A program made the translations under genes and the position numbers. DNA of 64,000 nt from contig JBKCGZ010000143.1 of assembly GCA_046303115.1 (NCBI GenBank), positions 1-64,000 of the forward strand. Direction: 5' to 3'. Numbering within the stretch: the first letter of the stretch is position 1; each line of letters starts with the position of its first letter. Below the pieces are notes generated by a model. That model saw nothing but the letters and a program-made list of their open reading frames with translations. It ran no database searches and had not been told where the DNA came from. This document shows, piece after piece, positions 24,829 to 34,025 of the stretch. This DNA comes from CAINEC01 sp046303115. GTDB taxonomy: Bacteria > Bacteroidota > Bacteroidia > AKYH767-A > OLB10.

Positions 24829-25389
24829 ATGAAATATACAATCTTATTTTTAGTTGCATTTTTTTTAAACACAACTGGATTTTCTCAATCATTTCAAGAA
24901 GGTAATTTATTAGTAAAAGGAGGAATAGGAATTAGTAGCCCCTATTATTATACAAATACTGAAAGTACAATGCCTCCGCTTAGCTTAAGCCTGGACTATG
25001 CGATAAAAGATAAAATTGGGATTGGAGGCGTTGTAGGCATTACCGCATCAAAATATTCAATAGTAGATAATAAAGGAGAATACCTAGCAAAACAAGGCTA
25101 TCGATTGATTGGAGGAAGAGCAACTTATCACTTTTGGTCGAAAGAGCATTTCGATGTATATTTAGGAGCAATGATGGGTTATGTAATTCCTGTTTGGCGA
25201 GTAAAATATACTAGTCCCTATTACACCAAATATCCATTTAATAAGCCTAGTTACAACCGATTTGTTTTAGCAGGATTCGTTGGATTAAATTATAGCGTCA
25301 ATAATAATTGGGGTGTTTTTGGAGAGGTTGGATACAACCTATCTTATATAACTGGAGGAGCTTATTGGAGAATACCTCAAATCAAATAG
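24829..25389 (+). CDS. Small outer-membrane beta-barrel protein
   Basis: A 186-aa protein with a signal peptide (MKYTILFLVAFFLNTTGFSQ) followed by alternating hydrophobic/aromatic strands such as LSLDYAIKDKIGIGGVVGIT and YHFWSKEHFDVYLGAMMGYV. It ends with NNWGVFGEVGYNLSYITGGA. This layout is typical of small 8-strand porin-like or OmpW/OmpX-like barrels. No specific family or function is recognised. It is a single-gene unit: miaB has its own promoter beginning 19 bases after this stop. Confidence 0.7.
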   Translation: MKYTILFLVAFFLNTTGFSQSFQEGNLLVKGGIGISSPYYYTNTESTMPPLSLSLDYAIKDKIGIGGVVGITASKYSIVDNKGEYLAKQGYRLIGGRATYHFWSKEHFDVYLGAMMGYVIPVWRVKYTSPYYTKYPFNKPSYNRFVLAGFVGLNYSVNNNWGVFGEVGYNLSYITGGAYWRIPQIK

Positions 25390-25407
25390 TTTTTTATTGC
25401 TGACATT

Positions 25408-25437
25408 TTGTCACCGCCCTAGAGTTTTGTACTTTTG
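25408..25437 (+). promoter_or_regulatory. Promoter of miaB and the downstream genes
   Basis: TTG at 25408-25410, a 19-base spacer, and TACTTTTG at 25430-25437 fit the Bacteroidota consensus fully. Transcription would start about 10-13 bases before the miaB ATG. The sequence TACTTTTGCAC also occurs at the atpD promoter. Confidence 0.7.
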
Positions 25438-25454
25438 CACTCAAATAATTTGAG

Positions 25455-26930
25455 ATGTACAACGAAGGAAATAAAGAAATCGATGAATCGAGGCAGGGTG
25501 AAGCAACAATGCTTGAAACCAATGGAATATCCAACGGTAAGAAACTTTTTTTAGAAAGCTACGGATGTGCAATGAATTTTTCTGATAGTGAAATCATTGC
25601 TTCGATTTTAACAGGAATTGGATTTCAGACTACCAATAAAGTGGAAGAAGCTAATGTTGTGTTTTTAAATACTTGCGCTATTCGCGATAACGCAGAAAAC
25701 AGAGTGCGCCAACGTCTTCAGGATTTGAAAAAATCAAAAAAGCAGAATCCAGGACTTATTGTAGGTGTATTAGGTTGTATGGCGGAACGTTTAAAAACAA
25801 AGTTGTTGGAAGAAGAAAAATTGGTGGACATCGTTGCCGGTCCAGATTCATATCGTGATTTACCCAATTTAATCGAGCAGGTTGAAAATGGACATAAAGC
25901 AGTTAATGTATTACTATCTAGAGAAGAAACCTACGCCGATATTAGTCCGGTTAGATTAGCAACCAATGGTGTGAATGCATTTGTTTCTATTATGCGTGGT
26001 TGCGATAACATGTGTGCCTTTTGCGTAGTTCCTTTTACACGTGGTAGAGAGAGAAGTCGCGACCCAAAAAGTATTGTAGAAGAATCGCAACAATTATTTG
26101 ATCAGGGATATCGTGAAATCACTTTATTAGGACAAAATGTAGATTCCTATTTATGGTGGGGAGGTGGCCAAAAGAAAGAACTTCCGCAAGAGACAGTTCA
26201 CAAGGCATTGAACCATTTGCTGTCTGAAGAAGAGCAAGCAAACTTTACAACCTTTGCAGATTTGCTTGAGATGGTAGCTAAAATCCATCCTGATTTAAGA
26301 GTACGTTTTTCTACAAGCAATCCAAGGGATATGACCGATGCAGTATTGCATGTTATTGCAAAGTATGAGAATTTATGTAAGTACATTCACTTACCTGTTC
26401 AAGCTGGAAGTACGAGTATGCTTGAAAGAATGAACAGAGGATATACTCGCGAACAATATATAGATCGTATTAATTCGATAAGAAGAATATTACCGGATTG
26501 CGCTATTTCGACGGATATTATTGCAGGATTTTGTGGCGAAACAGAAGAAGAACATCAGGCAACATTATCATTAATGGAATGGGCGAATTATGATTTCGCT
26601 TACATGTTTAAGTACTCTGAAAGGCCTGGAACTGCAGCAGCGAAAAAAATGAAAGACGATATCAGTGAAGAGGAAAAATCAAGACGCCTAAGTGAAATAG
26701 TTGCACTACAACAAAAGATGTCTGCTAAAAGAACTAAACTAGGACTACACAAAACACATCGTGTATTAATAGAAGGATTATCAAAAAAATCTGATCAGAT
26801 GTTGAGTGGAAGAACAAGTCAGAATTTGGTCATTGTATTCCCAAAAGAAAATTATCAACCAGGAGAATATGTGAATGTATACGCTGATGATTGTACAAAG
26901 GCAACTTTAATTGGACATATTGTAAAATAA
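25455..26930 (+). CDS. miaB: tRNA-2-methylthio-N6-dimethylallyladenosine synthase
   Basis: Radical-SAM methylthiotransferase that adds the methylthio group to i6A37 of tRNAs. The N-terminal cluster cysteines are Cys38, Cys74 and Cys108, and the radical-SAM triad is C183-x3-C187-x2-C190 (RGCDNMCAFC). A C-terminal TRAM-type domain covers the last about 65 residues. At 491 aa it is slightly longer than usual because of about 30 extra residues in front. A later ATG at 25509 would also keep the domain whole. A consensus promoter lies directly upstream. The sigma-54 activator gene follows after 6 bases. Confidence 0.96.
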   Translation: MYNEGNKEIDESRQGEATMLETNGISNGKKLFLESYGCAMNFSDSEIIASILTGIGFQTTNKVEEANVVFLNTCAIRDNAENRVRQRLQDLKKSKKQNPGLIVGVLGCMAERLKTKLLEEEKLVDIVAGPDSYRDLPNLIEQVENGHKAVNVLLSREETYADISPVRLATNGVNAFVSIMRGCDNMCAFCVVPFTRGRERSRDPKSIVEESQQLFDQGYREITLLGQNVDSYLWWGGGQKKELPQETVHKALNHLLSEEEQANFTTFADLLEMVAKIHPDLRVRFSTSNPRDMTDAVLHVIAKYENLCKYIHLPVQAGSTSMLERMNRGYTREQYIDRINSIRRILPDCAISTDIIAGFCGETEEEHQATLSLMEWANYDFAYMFKYSERPGTAAAKKMKDDISEEEKSRRLSEIVALQQKMSAKRTKLGLHKTHRVLIEGLSKKSDQMLSGRTSQNLVIVFPKENYQPGEYVNVYADDCTKATLIGHIVK

Positions 26931-26936
26931 AAATCA

Positions 26937-28178
26937 GTGAAAATTCAAGATCTTAAATTACGCTTTGGAATTATCGGTAATTCGCCGCAGTTAGATCATT
27001 GCATTGATATTGCAAGACAAGTTGCTCCAACTGATTTATCGGTACTCATTACCGGAGAAAGTGGAACTGGAAAAGAAATTTTTCCTCAAATAATACATTT
27101 TTTAAGCGCTCGCAAACACGGGCCTTATATTGCTGTGAATTGTGGAGCAATTCCTGAAGGCACCATCGACTCTGAATTATTCGGACATGAAAAAGGTTCG
27201 TTTACAGGAGCGCATGAAGCACGTAAAGGATATTTTGAAGTAGTTAATGGTGGAACCATTTTTTTAGATGAAGTGGCAGAATTACCAATGCTTACGCAAG
27301 CACGTTTGTTACGTGTTTTAGAGAGTGGAGAGTTTATTCGCGTAGGATCTAGCAAAGTGCAAAAAACAAATGTACGTGTTGTTGCTGCTACCAATGTAAA
27401 TATTCTTGAAGCGATTGAAAAAGGAAAATTCAGAGAGGATTTATATTATCGATTGAATACAGTTCCAATTTCAATTCCTGCTTTGCGCGATAGAAAAGAA
27501 GATATATTATTATTGTTTAGAAAATTTGCATCTGACTTTTCAGATAAATACAAGATGCCTACTCTAGCCCTCCTGCCAGAAGCTCAAAAACTATTAATGG
27601 ACAATAGATGGCCTGGCAATGTGCGACAACTAAAAAATATTACAGAGCAATTGTCTATTCTGGAAAAGTCGAAGGAAATTTCTGCTGAAACATTGTTAAA
27701 ATATCTTCCGAAAGAATCAATGGCAAGTGTGCCAATGGTATTAAGAGACGCTTACGGTGGTAGTGGTGATTATTCAGAGCGAGAATTATTATATAAAGTT
27801 TTATTCGACATGAAAAAAGACTTAACCGAATTAAAATCGGTTGTGGCAAATATGATGTCGGGCAATGCAGTTGAAATTTCGAACGACAAAATTTTTCATA
27901 GCAATCCAAGTGTAGAACATCTACCAGCAATAATCACTCCTGCTCCTATTGCAAGTTATCACTCTTCAAGTGGAAATGTTACGATTGAACCAGCCGACAT
28001 GAATATTGATGCGCATACCGAGGTGAAGGATGAGCCACTTTCATTGGCAGATAAAGAAAAAGAAATGATTATAAAGGCTCTCGAAAAACATAGAGGGAGA
28101 AGAAAAAATGCTGCTCGAGAACTAGGAATATCTGAGCGAACGCTTTATAGAAAAATCAATGAATACGAAATCAAATAA
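26937..28178 (+). CDS. Sigma-54-dependent transcriptional activator (AAA+ and Fis-type HTH)
   Basis: Enhancer-binding protein that remodels sigma-54 RNA polymerase with ATP. The Walker A GESGTGKE is at 40-47, the sigma-54 contact loop reads GSFTGA (87-92; usual GAFTGA), and Walker B GGTIFLDE is near 105-112. A Fis-type helix-turn-helix ends the protein (KNAARELGISERTLYRKINE). There is no receiver, GAF or PAS domain in front, and the AAA+ domain starts near residue 10, so the input signal is not encoded in cis. The start is GTG, 6 bases after miaB. Its end overlaps lptE by 20 bases. The targets are unknown. Confidence 0.92.
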   Translation: MKIQDLKLRFGIIGNSPQLDHCIDIARQVAPTDLSVLITGESGTGKEIFPQIIHFLSARKHGPYIAVNCGAIPEGTIDSELFGHEKGSFTGAHEARKGYFEVVNGGTIFLDEVAELPMLTQARLLRVLESGEFIRVGSSKVQKTNVRVVAATNVNILEAIEKGKFREDLYYRLNTVPISIPALRDRKEDILLLFRKFASDFSDKYKMPTLALLPEAQKLLMDNRWPGNVRQLKNITEQLSILEKSKEISAETLLKYLPKESMASVPMVLRDAYGGSGDYSERELLYKVLFDMKKDLTELKSVVANMMSGNAVEISNDKIFHSNPSVEHLPAIITPAPIASYHSSSGNVTIEPADMNIDAHTEVKDEPLSLADKEKEMIIKALEKHRGRRKNAARELGISERTLYRKINEYEIK

Positions 28179-28680
28179 TATCATCAATACTTACATAGCT
28201 ATTTTACTAAGTGTAATTTTCTTTGAAAGTTGTGGCGTGTATTCATTTACAGGTGCGTCTATCGCTCCTGATATTAAAACAATTTCTATTAAATATTTCC
28301 CGAATAGATCATCTCTTATTCAGCCCACTTTAAGTCAGGCATTCACAGAAAAACTAAAAGAAAAATTCATAGCTCAAACCAACTTAAGGCTAATCAACGA
28401 AAACGCTGATTTAAAAATCGAAGGCTACATTTCAGATTATAGAACACAGCCTGTGGCTATTCAAGGAACACAAACCGCAGCTTTAAATCGCCTTACTATT
28501 TCAATAAATGTTAAATTTACCAACACAAAAGACGATAAACAGAATTACGAAACTCTATTTAGCAGATACGCAGATTATGATGCCCAGAAGAGTTTAGCAG
28601 AGGTAGAGCAAGCATTAATAGAGGATATAAACAAGCAATTAGTTGATGATATTTTCAACAAATCAGTAAGCAACTGGTAA
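28159..28680 (+). CDS. lptE: LptE-family LPS-assembly lipoprotein
   Basis: Probable outer-membrane lipoprotein that plugs LptD during lipopolysaccharide insertion. The N-terminal signal ends in a lipobox-like FESC (Cys25), followed by GVYSFTGASIAPDIKTISIKYFPN, the typical opening of Bacteroidota LptE. Length is 173 aa. The ATG lies 20 bases inside the end of the sigma-54 activator gene, so the two are translationally linked. The next gene starts one base after its stop. Sequence identity to Proteobacterial LptE is low in this family, so the assignment leans on the N-terminal pattern and gene order. Confidence 0.8.
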   Translation: MNTKSNNIINTYIAILLSVIFFESCGVYSFTGASIAPDIKTISIKYFPNRSSLIQPTLSQAFTEKLKEKFIAQTNLRLINENADLKIEGYISDYRTQPVAIQGTQTAALNRLTISINVKFTNTKDDKQNYETLFSRYADYDAQKSLAEVEQALIEDINKQLVDDIFNKSVSNW

Positions 28681-28681
28681 C

Positions 28682-30175
28682 ATGACAAGAGACCAATTCA
28701 CCGATTTTTTACGCGACCCAGCTTCGATTGCGAATTTCGCAGGCGATGAGCTGCAGCAATTGGTGGCTGATTTCCCTTATTGTCAACCTCTGCGTGTACT
28801 GCAGCTAAAACAATTAAAGCTTAATAACTCCATTCAATATTCATCTCGATTAAAAGAGACAGCTGCCTATTCACCCGACAGAGTAAAATTGTATCAGGTG
28901 ATGAATAGTAAAAATAAATTGACTTCGCCTGTCGGGATTTCTGCATTTCCTGATTTAGTTGAAAACACAATTGACCAAGAACCGCTGATTGAAGAGGTTA
29001 AACCAGAGTTAACTTCATTGATAGAGGAAACACCGATGGCTGCAATTCCTGAAACACCATCAGCTATTATTGAACTAGAGACCTCGACAACAACATCAGA
29101 AGAAGAAAAGAAAAAAGAAGAACCTTCAGAAGTCAGTGCGCAAGAAATAATTGTTAATCGATTAAAAGAACTTGATCTCTGGGAGGAGAAAAAAGAGGAG
29201 GATCAAGATCAGCAGGAATCAGAAATTTCAAAAAGCATTTCCGCTCCTGAAGAACCTATTGAAGAGTTTGTACCCGCTGAAGAACCATCAAATGATTTAA
29301 AGGTTTTTGAGGAGGAAATTAAAGTTGATGAAGATTCTATTGCTACTATTCAACCTGAAAACAAAATCCCTTCTGAAAGCAACGATCAAGATGATCACAA
29401 TGTACTTGTAACTGGCTACTTAGAAAGCATATCTCAGTCGAATGAGATGATAAGTCCTCCTATTAGTGAAACCGCGCCTAAATCAAACAAAAAAGAAGAA
29501 ACGCCAGTACTCAGCTTCACAGAGTGGTTAAAGCGTAAAGATTTTCCACATGAGGAGAGAAAAGTAGCTCCTACAACTAAAAATAATATCAAGGCTCCTG
29601 CTGAAGAAGAAGTTACTCCTGTTGTGGCCAAATTGCTTTACATTAAAGAAGAAATAAGGGAAAGTTTAGAGCAGCCATCAACTCCAAAAGTTGAAGAATC
29701 TAAAATCGAAAATACAGAAACTCCGGTTGCATCAATAGCTACTGAAGCGACTCCAATACAACCAGGGCGAACGCTCAGAACAAATGAGGAATTAGGATTA
29801 AAAGAAGTCATCCGACCAATAAAAAAAGGAAGGGCAGCGGAGCGAAAAAACAAGAATAAAGCGGAAGACAAATTAGATACTCAGAAAGCAAGTACTAATC
29901 CGGATCACCATTCTAAGATAATTGATCGTTTCATTCAGGAGGAACCTCGTATAATGCCCATAAAAGCGACTATTTACAATCCAGTTAATATGGCCAGAAA
30001 GAGTACAATTCAGCCAGATGATGTGGTAACAGAGACATTAGCGATGATTTATGCACAACAAGGCAATTTTGAGAAGGCAATTGCATTTTACGAGAAGCTT
30101 TCCTTGAAATTTCCCGAAAAAAGTGTTTACTTTGCAACCCTCATTCAAGAATTAAAAAACAAACAAAATCAATAA
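28682..30175 (+). CDS. Acidic low-complexity protein with C-terminal TPR-like motif
   Basis: A 497-aa protein with no catalytic domain recognised. The N-terminal about 85 residues are a conserved-looking helical region (FADELQQLVADFPYCQPLRVLQL type). A long Glu/Pro/Ser/Lys-rich linker (about 90-440) is likely disordered. The end (VVTETLAMIYAQQGNFEKAIAFYEKLSLKFPEKSVYFATLI) is one TPR-like helical pair. It lies between lptE and secG, 1 and 3 bases away, so it is part of the same envelope/secretion transcript. No signal peptide is present. A scaffolding role is only a guess. Confidence 0.7.
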   Translation: MTRDQFTDFLRDPASIANFAGDELQQLVADFPYCQPLRVLQLKQLKLNNSIQYSSRLKETAAYSPDRVKLYQVMNSKNKLTSPVGISAFPDLVENTIDQEPLIEEVKPELTSLIEETPMAAIPETPSAIIELETSTTTSEEEKKKEEPSEVSAQEIIVNRLKELDLWEEKKEEDQDQQESEISKSISAPEEPIEEFVPAEEPSNDLKVFEEEIKVDEDSIATIQPENKIPSESNDQDDHNVLVTGYLESISQSNEMISPPISETAPKSNKKEETPVLSFTEWLKRKDFPHEERKVAPTTKNNIKAPAEEEVTPVVAKLLYIKEEIRESLEQPSTPKVEESKIENTETPVASIATEATPIQPGRTLRTNEELGLKEVIRPIKKGRAAERKNKNKAEDKLDTQKASTNPDHHSKIIDRFIQEEPRIMPIKATIYNPVNMARKSTIQPDDVVTETLAMIYAQQGNFEKAIAFYEKLSLKFPEKSVYFATLIQELKNKQNQ

Positions 30176-30178
30176 ATC

Positions 30179-30520
30179 ATGTTTACATTAATTTTAGTTT
30201 TAATCGTTATCGTTAGTATCCTTTTAGGTGCTGTTGTATTAGTACAAAATTCAAAAGGTGGTGGCTTAGCATCTGGCTTAGGAGCTTCTAATCAAATTAT
30301 GGGAGTTCGTAAGACTACTGATGCTTTAGAAAAACTAACATGGGGCTTCGCAATAACATTAATCGTCTTAGCATTAATTGGCAACTTAGCTTTACCTCAT
30401 TCAAACGGAACGACAGGTGTTAAATCTGATTTAGATAAAAAGTTAGAGAGCATCCCCACTCCTACTGCACCGAAGGCACCTGCTGCACCTGCTGGTGGAG
30501 CTGCTCCTCAACCAAAGTAA
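30179..30520 (+). CDS. secG: Preprotein translocase subunit SecG
   Basis: Small inner-membrane subunit of SecYEG. It has two transmembrane helices (about 2-22 and 51-72) separated by the conserved loop LVQNSKGGGLASGLGASNQIMGVRKTTDALEKLTW, given here only as a location (residues 22-55). A Pro/Ala-rich tail fills the last 25 residues. Length is 113 aa. It is the last gene before an intrinsic terminator (30573-30621). Confidence 0.93.
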   Translation: MFTLILVLIVIVSILLGAVVLVQNSKGGGLASGLGASNQIMGVRKTTDALEKLTWGFAITLIVLALIGNLALPHSNGTTGVKSDLDKKLESIPTPTAPKAPAAPAGGAAPQPK

Positions 30521-30572
30521 TTCTGACAGAGTATTCGTCGCGCTGTGACAAAATTTCCAAAATTTGTCACCT

Positions 30573-30621
30573 AAAAAATGCTGTTAAGATTTCGAATTGG
30601 AAAAATTGACAGCATTTTTTT
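30573..30621 (+). terminator. Intrinsic terminator after secG
   Basis: AAAAAATGCTGT (30573-30584) pairs with ACAGCATTTTTT (30609-30620), ending in a T-run. The loop is long (24 bases), so the stem is less certain than others in the window. A second, shorter inverted pair, GTGACAAA/TTTGTCAC (30545-30570), lies just before it. Confidence 0.6.
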
Positions 30622-30631
30622 ATTGGCACAA

Positions 30632-30665
30632 TTGTCGACAACGGCGCGCGCCGCCGAAAAACGGC
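30632..30665. promoter_or_regulatory. Two adjoining palindromes and a small hairpin upstream of groES
   Basis: TTGTCGACAA (30632-30641) is a perfect 10-bp palindrome, directly followed by CGGCGCGCGCCG (30642-30653), a perfect all-G+C 12-bp palindrome in otherwise AT-rich DNA. GCCG-AAAAA-CGGC (30653-30665) then forms a small hairpin. This sits 40-73 bases before the groES ATG. It is not the CIRCE element known from HrcA regulation. A heat-shock control site is inferred from position. Confidence 0.5.
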
Positions 30666-30704
30666 ATCAATAAATTAATTAACCCTTTATAAATACTAAC
30701 TATT

Positions 30705-30983
30705 ATGAGCAAAGTAAACATTAAACCGTTAGCTGACCGCGTGATTGTGGAAGTGTCACCGGCAGAAGAAAAAACTGCAAGCGGATTAATCATTCCTGAT
30801 ACCGCTAAAGAAAAACCACAGAAAGGAACCGTTGTAGCTGTGGGAACAGGAAAAAAAGATGAGCCAATGACCGTTAAAGTTGGTGATACCGTATTATACG
30901 GTAAGTATGCAGGAACAGAAGTTTCTGTTGATGGTCAAGAATATTTAATTATGCGCGAAAGCGACATTTTTGCAATTGTATAA
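30705..30983 (+). CDS. groES: Co-chaperonin GroES
   Basis: Heptameric lid of the GroEL chaperonin. The protein is 92 aa, with the typical start KPLADRVIVEVSPAEEKTASGLIIPDTAKEKP region, the mobile loop near residues 17-33, and the end EYLIMRESDIFAIV. It is 35 bases upstream of groEL. The leader contains the palindrome pair described separately. Confidence 0.98.
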   Translation: MSKVNIKPLADRVIVEVSPAEEKTASGLIIPDTAKEKPQKGTVVAVGTGKKDEPMTVKVGDTVLYGKYAGTEVSVDGQEYLIMRESDIFAIV

Positions 30984-31018
30984 TTCAAATCGATAAATCA
31001 GAAAAAAAATAAAATCAT

Positions 31019-32650
31019 ATGGCAAAAGAAATAAGTTTTAATGTTGATGCGCGCGATGCATTAAAGCGCGGTGTAGATGCTTTAGCAAATGCTGTTAAAG
31101 TTACTTTAGGTCCTAAAGGACGTAATGTTATTATTGATAAAAAATACGGAGCCCCTTCGATTACGAAAGATGGAGTATCAGTAGCGAAAGAAATTGAATT
31201 GAAAAATTCAGTTGAAAATATGGGTGCTCAAATGGTGAAAGAAGTGGCTTCTAAAACAGCGGATGTGGCTGGTGATGGAACTACTACTGCAACTGTATTA
31301 GCCCAAGCGATTATCACTGCAGGATTAAAAAATGTTGCAGCTGGTGCAAATCCAATGGATTTAAAAAGAGGTATCGACAAAGCGGTTGCGCAAGTAATCG
31401 GTGCTTTGAAAAAAATGAGTAAAAGCGTTGGCGACGACAACCAGAAAATAGAACAAGTTGCGACTATCTCTGCAAACAACGATGCTGAAATCGGAAAGTT
31501 AATTGCAGAAGCGATGGGCAAGGTAAAGAAAGAAGGTGTTATCACAGTTGAAGAAGCAAAAGGAACAGAAACAACTGTTACAGTTGTAGAAGGTATGCAA
31601 TTCGACAGAGGATATATCAGTCCTTACTTTGTTACCAATGCAGATAAGATGGAAGCTGTTTTAGAAAACCCTTACATCTTATTGTACGATAAAAAAATCA
31701 GCAACATGAAAGAATTACTTCCCATTTTAGAGAAAGTAGTTCAGACAGGTCGCCCATTATTAATTATTGCTGAAGATGTAGATGGTGAAGCATTAGCAAC
31801 TTTAGTAGTAAATAAATTACGTGGATCATTAAAAATCGCTGCTGTTAAATCACCAGGATTCGGAGATCGTCGTAAAGCAATGATGGAAGATATCGCTATC
31901 TTAACTGATGGTACTGTTATTAGCGAAGAGCAAGGATACAAATTAGATGCTGCTGACTTAACTTACTTAGGTAAAGCTGAGAAAGTAACAATCGACAAAG
32001 ACAATACAACTGTTGTTAATGGCGCTGGAAAGAAAGAAAACATCACTGCTCGTGTAAATCAGATTAAAGCTCAGATTGAAACTACAACATCTGATTACGA
32101 TAAAGAAAAATTACAAGAGCGTTTAGCGAAATTAGCTGGTGGTGTTGCTGTATTATATGTTGGTGCTGCTACTGAAGTTGAAATGAAAGAAAAGAAAGAC
32201 CGTGTTGACGATGCATTACATGCTACACGTGCTGCTGTTGAAGAAGGAATTGTACCAGGAGGTGGTGTTGCTTACATCCGTTGTATCGCTTCATTAGAAA
32301 AAATGAAAGGTGATAACGATGATGAAACAACAGGTATTGCAATCGTTAAACGTGCTTTAGAAGAACCATTACGTCAGATTGTTGCTAACGCAGGAATTGA
32401 AGGTTCTATCGTTGTACAGAAAGTGAAAGAAGGAAAGGATGATTTCGGTTATAACGCACGTACGGATGTTTATGAAAACATGTTAGGTGCTGGTGTAATC
32501 GACCCTACTAAAGTATCTCGCGTAGCTTTAGAGAACGCAGCATCAATTGCATCGATGTTATTAACTACAGAATGTGTTTTAGCTGATATTAAAGAAGACA
32601 AACCTGCTATGCCTGCAATGCCAGGCGGCGGAATGGAAGGGATGTATTAA
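31019..32650 (+). CDS. groEL: Chaperonin GroEL
   Basis: ATP-driven protein-folding chamber. The ATP site GDGTTTATVLAQ (about 85-96) and the family end MPAMPGGGMEGMY (Gly/Met-rich tail) are present. Length of 543 aa is normal. Nothing unusual was seen. A strong intrinsic terminator follows. Confidence 0.99.
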   Translation: MAKEISFNVDARDALKRGVDALANAVKVTLGPKGRNVIIDKKYGAPSITKDGVSVAKEIELKNSVENMGAQMVKEVASKTADVAGDGTTTATVLAQAIITAGLKNVAAGANPMDLKRGIDKAVAQVIGALKKMSKSVGDDNQKIEQVATISANNDAEIGKLIAEAMGKVKKEGVITVEEAKGTETTVTVVEGMQFDRGYISPYFVTNADKMEAVLENPYILLYDKKISNMKELLPILEKVVQTGRPLLIIAEDVDGEALATLVVNKLRGSLKIAAVKSPGFGDRRKAMMEDIAILTDGTVISEEQGYKLDAADLTYLGKAEKVTIDKDNTTVVNGAGKKENITARVNQIKAQIETTTSDYDKEKLQERLAKLAGGVAVLYVGAATEVEMKEKKDRVDDALHATRAAVEEGIVPGGGVAYIRCIASLEKMKGDNDDETTGIAIVKRALEEPLRQIVANAGIEGSIVVQKVKEGKDDFGYNARTDVYENMLGAGVIDPTKVSRVALENAASIASMLLTTECVLADIKEDKPAMPAMPGGGMEGMY

Positions 32651-32668
32651 TATCTGAATAAATTAAAT

Positions 32669-32701
32669 AAAAAGGTCACTTATACAAAGTGACCTTTTTT
32701 T
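32669..32701 (+). terminator. Intrinsic terminator after groEL
   Basis: AAAAAGGTCACTT (32669-32681) and AAGTGACCTTTTT (32687-32699) form a perfect 13-bp stem with a 5-base loop and a T-run. It separates groESL from murF. Confidence 0.92.
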
Positions 32702-32729
32702 ATTTTTACCCTACCCTATTAAAAATACA

Positions 32730-34025
32730 ATGACAACTACAGCGCAACTATATTCTATCTTTCTTAATCATCCGCACGTCATAACAGATACCAGAAAGCT
32801 GATTAAAGGCGGTATTTTCTTCGCCTTAAAAGGGGGCAATTTTAATGGAAATCATTTTGCCACTCAAGCTTTAAATGAAGGGGCGTCATACGCAGTGATT
32901 GATGAGATTATACAAAGCAACGACGAACGATTATTGCTAGTTGATGATGTTTTAAAAGCATTACAAGATCTTGCTACTTATCATCGAATACAAACTAAAA
33001 TACCAGTCTTAGCAATCACAGGAAGTAATGGAAAAACAACAACTAAGGAATTAATCGCAGCTGTTCTAGCAAAAAAATACAATGTAAATTTTACTCAAGG
33101 AAATTTAAACAATCATATTGGTGTACCCCTAACCCTACTAAGTATAACTAATGAAAACAATTTTGCAGTAGTTGAAATGGGTGCTAATCATCAAAAAGAA
33201 ATTGAATTACTTGCATCTATTGCTCAACCTGACTTTGGTTTAATAACAAATATTGGAAAAGCACATTTAGAAGGATTTGGTGGTATTGAAGGAGTGAAAA
33301 AAGGTAAAGGAGAACTGTATCAAAACCTAAAAGCAAATCAGAAATTGATTTTTATTCAAAAGAATAGTGAAGCCTTGTACGACTTATTGGGGGACTATAA
33401 TCATTTTATTTCTTACGGAAGTAGTAATGAATTTAATGTATGTGGACATGCAGTAAGTGGGAATGAATTTCTGAAAGTTAAAATTGAAAAACCATTTGAT
33501 ATTACAATCCAAACCAATCTTACTGGTAATTATAATTTAGACAATGTATTGGTTGCTGTTGCAGTTGGAAATCACTTCGGCGTAAAAGAATCTGACATTA
33601 AAGATGCTATCGAAAATTATCAGCCAAGTAATCAACGTTCCCAAATTATCAAAAAAGAAAACAGTACAATTGTTTTAGACGCCTACAACGCAAATCCTAG
33701 TAGCATGCAAGTTGCACTCGACAATTTTAATAAGTCGTTTGAAGGATATAAAATAATTGCACTTGGAGAAATGCTAGAGTTAGGAACCGAAAGCGAAACA
33801 GAACATGAACGAATTGGAAAACTAATTCAAGAAGTAAATCCTCAATCAATAATTTTAGTTGGAAAAAATTTTAAAAGTGTAGCTGCAGCATTAAATGCTA
33901 ACTTTTTTGAAACGTCAGATGAAGCAAGTACATGGTTGAAAAATCATCTTCCAACGAACTTCACTATTTTAATAAAAGGATCGAGAGGAAGTAGAATGGA
34001 GAAATTACTCGAAGCAATTAACTAA
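32730..34025 (+). CDS. murF: UDP-N-acetylmuramoyl-tripeptide--D-alanyl-D-alanine ligase
   Basis: Adds D-Ala-D-Ala to UDP-MurNAc-tripeptide, the last cytoplasmic step of peptidoglycan precursor synthesis. The Mur-ligase ATP loop ITGSNGKTTTKE (97-108) is intact, as are NHIGVPLTLL and the VVEMGANHQKEIE segment. The C-terminal domain carries LDAYNANPSSMQVAL. Length of 431 aa is usual. It stands alone, not in a mur/fts cluster. Its TAA stop at 34023-34025 directly touches the stop of the converging capsule gene, leaving no room for a terminator. Confidence 0.96.
   Translation: MTTTAQLYSIFLNHPHVITDTRKLIKGGIFFALKGGNFNGNHFATQALNEGASYAVIDEIIQSNDERLLLVDDVLKALQDLATYHRIQTKIPVLAITGSNGKTTTKELIAAVLAKKYNVNFTQGNLNNHIGVPLTLLSITNENNFAVVEMGANHQKEIELLASIAQPDFGLITNIGKAHLEGFGGIEGVKKGKGELYQNLKANQKLIFIQKNSEALYDLLGDYNHFISYGSSNEFNVCGHAVSGNEFLKVKIEKPFDITIQTNLTGNYNLDNVLVAVAVGNHFGVKESDIKDAIENYQPSNQRSQIIKKENSTIVLDAYNANPSSMQVALDNFNKSFEGYKIIALGEMLELGTESETEHERIGKLIQEVNPQSIILVGKNFKSVAAALNANFFETSDEASTWLKNHLPTNFTILIKGSRGSRMEKLLEAIN

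Noticed and set aside
30521..30704. CIRCE-type HrcA operator before groES
   Set aside because: No TTAGCACTC-N9-GAGTGCTAA sequence is present; the palindromes there are different.
31228..31545. Hydrophobic open frame on the minus strand inside groEL
   Set aside because: It is a reverse-strand shadow of a highly conserved gene with no independent start signal.
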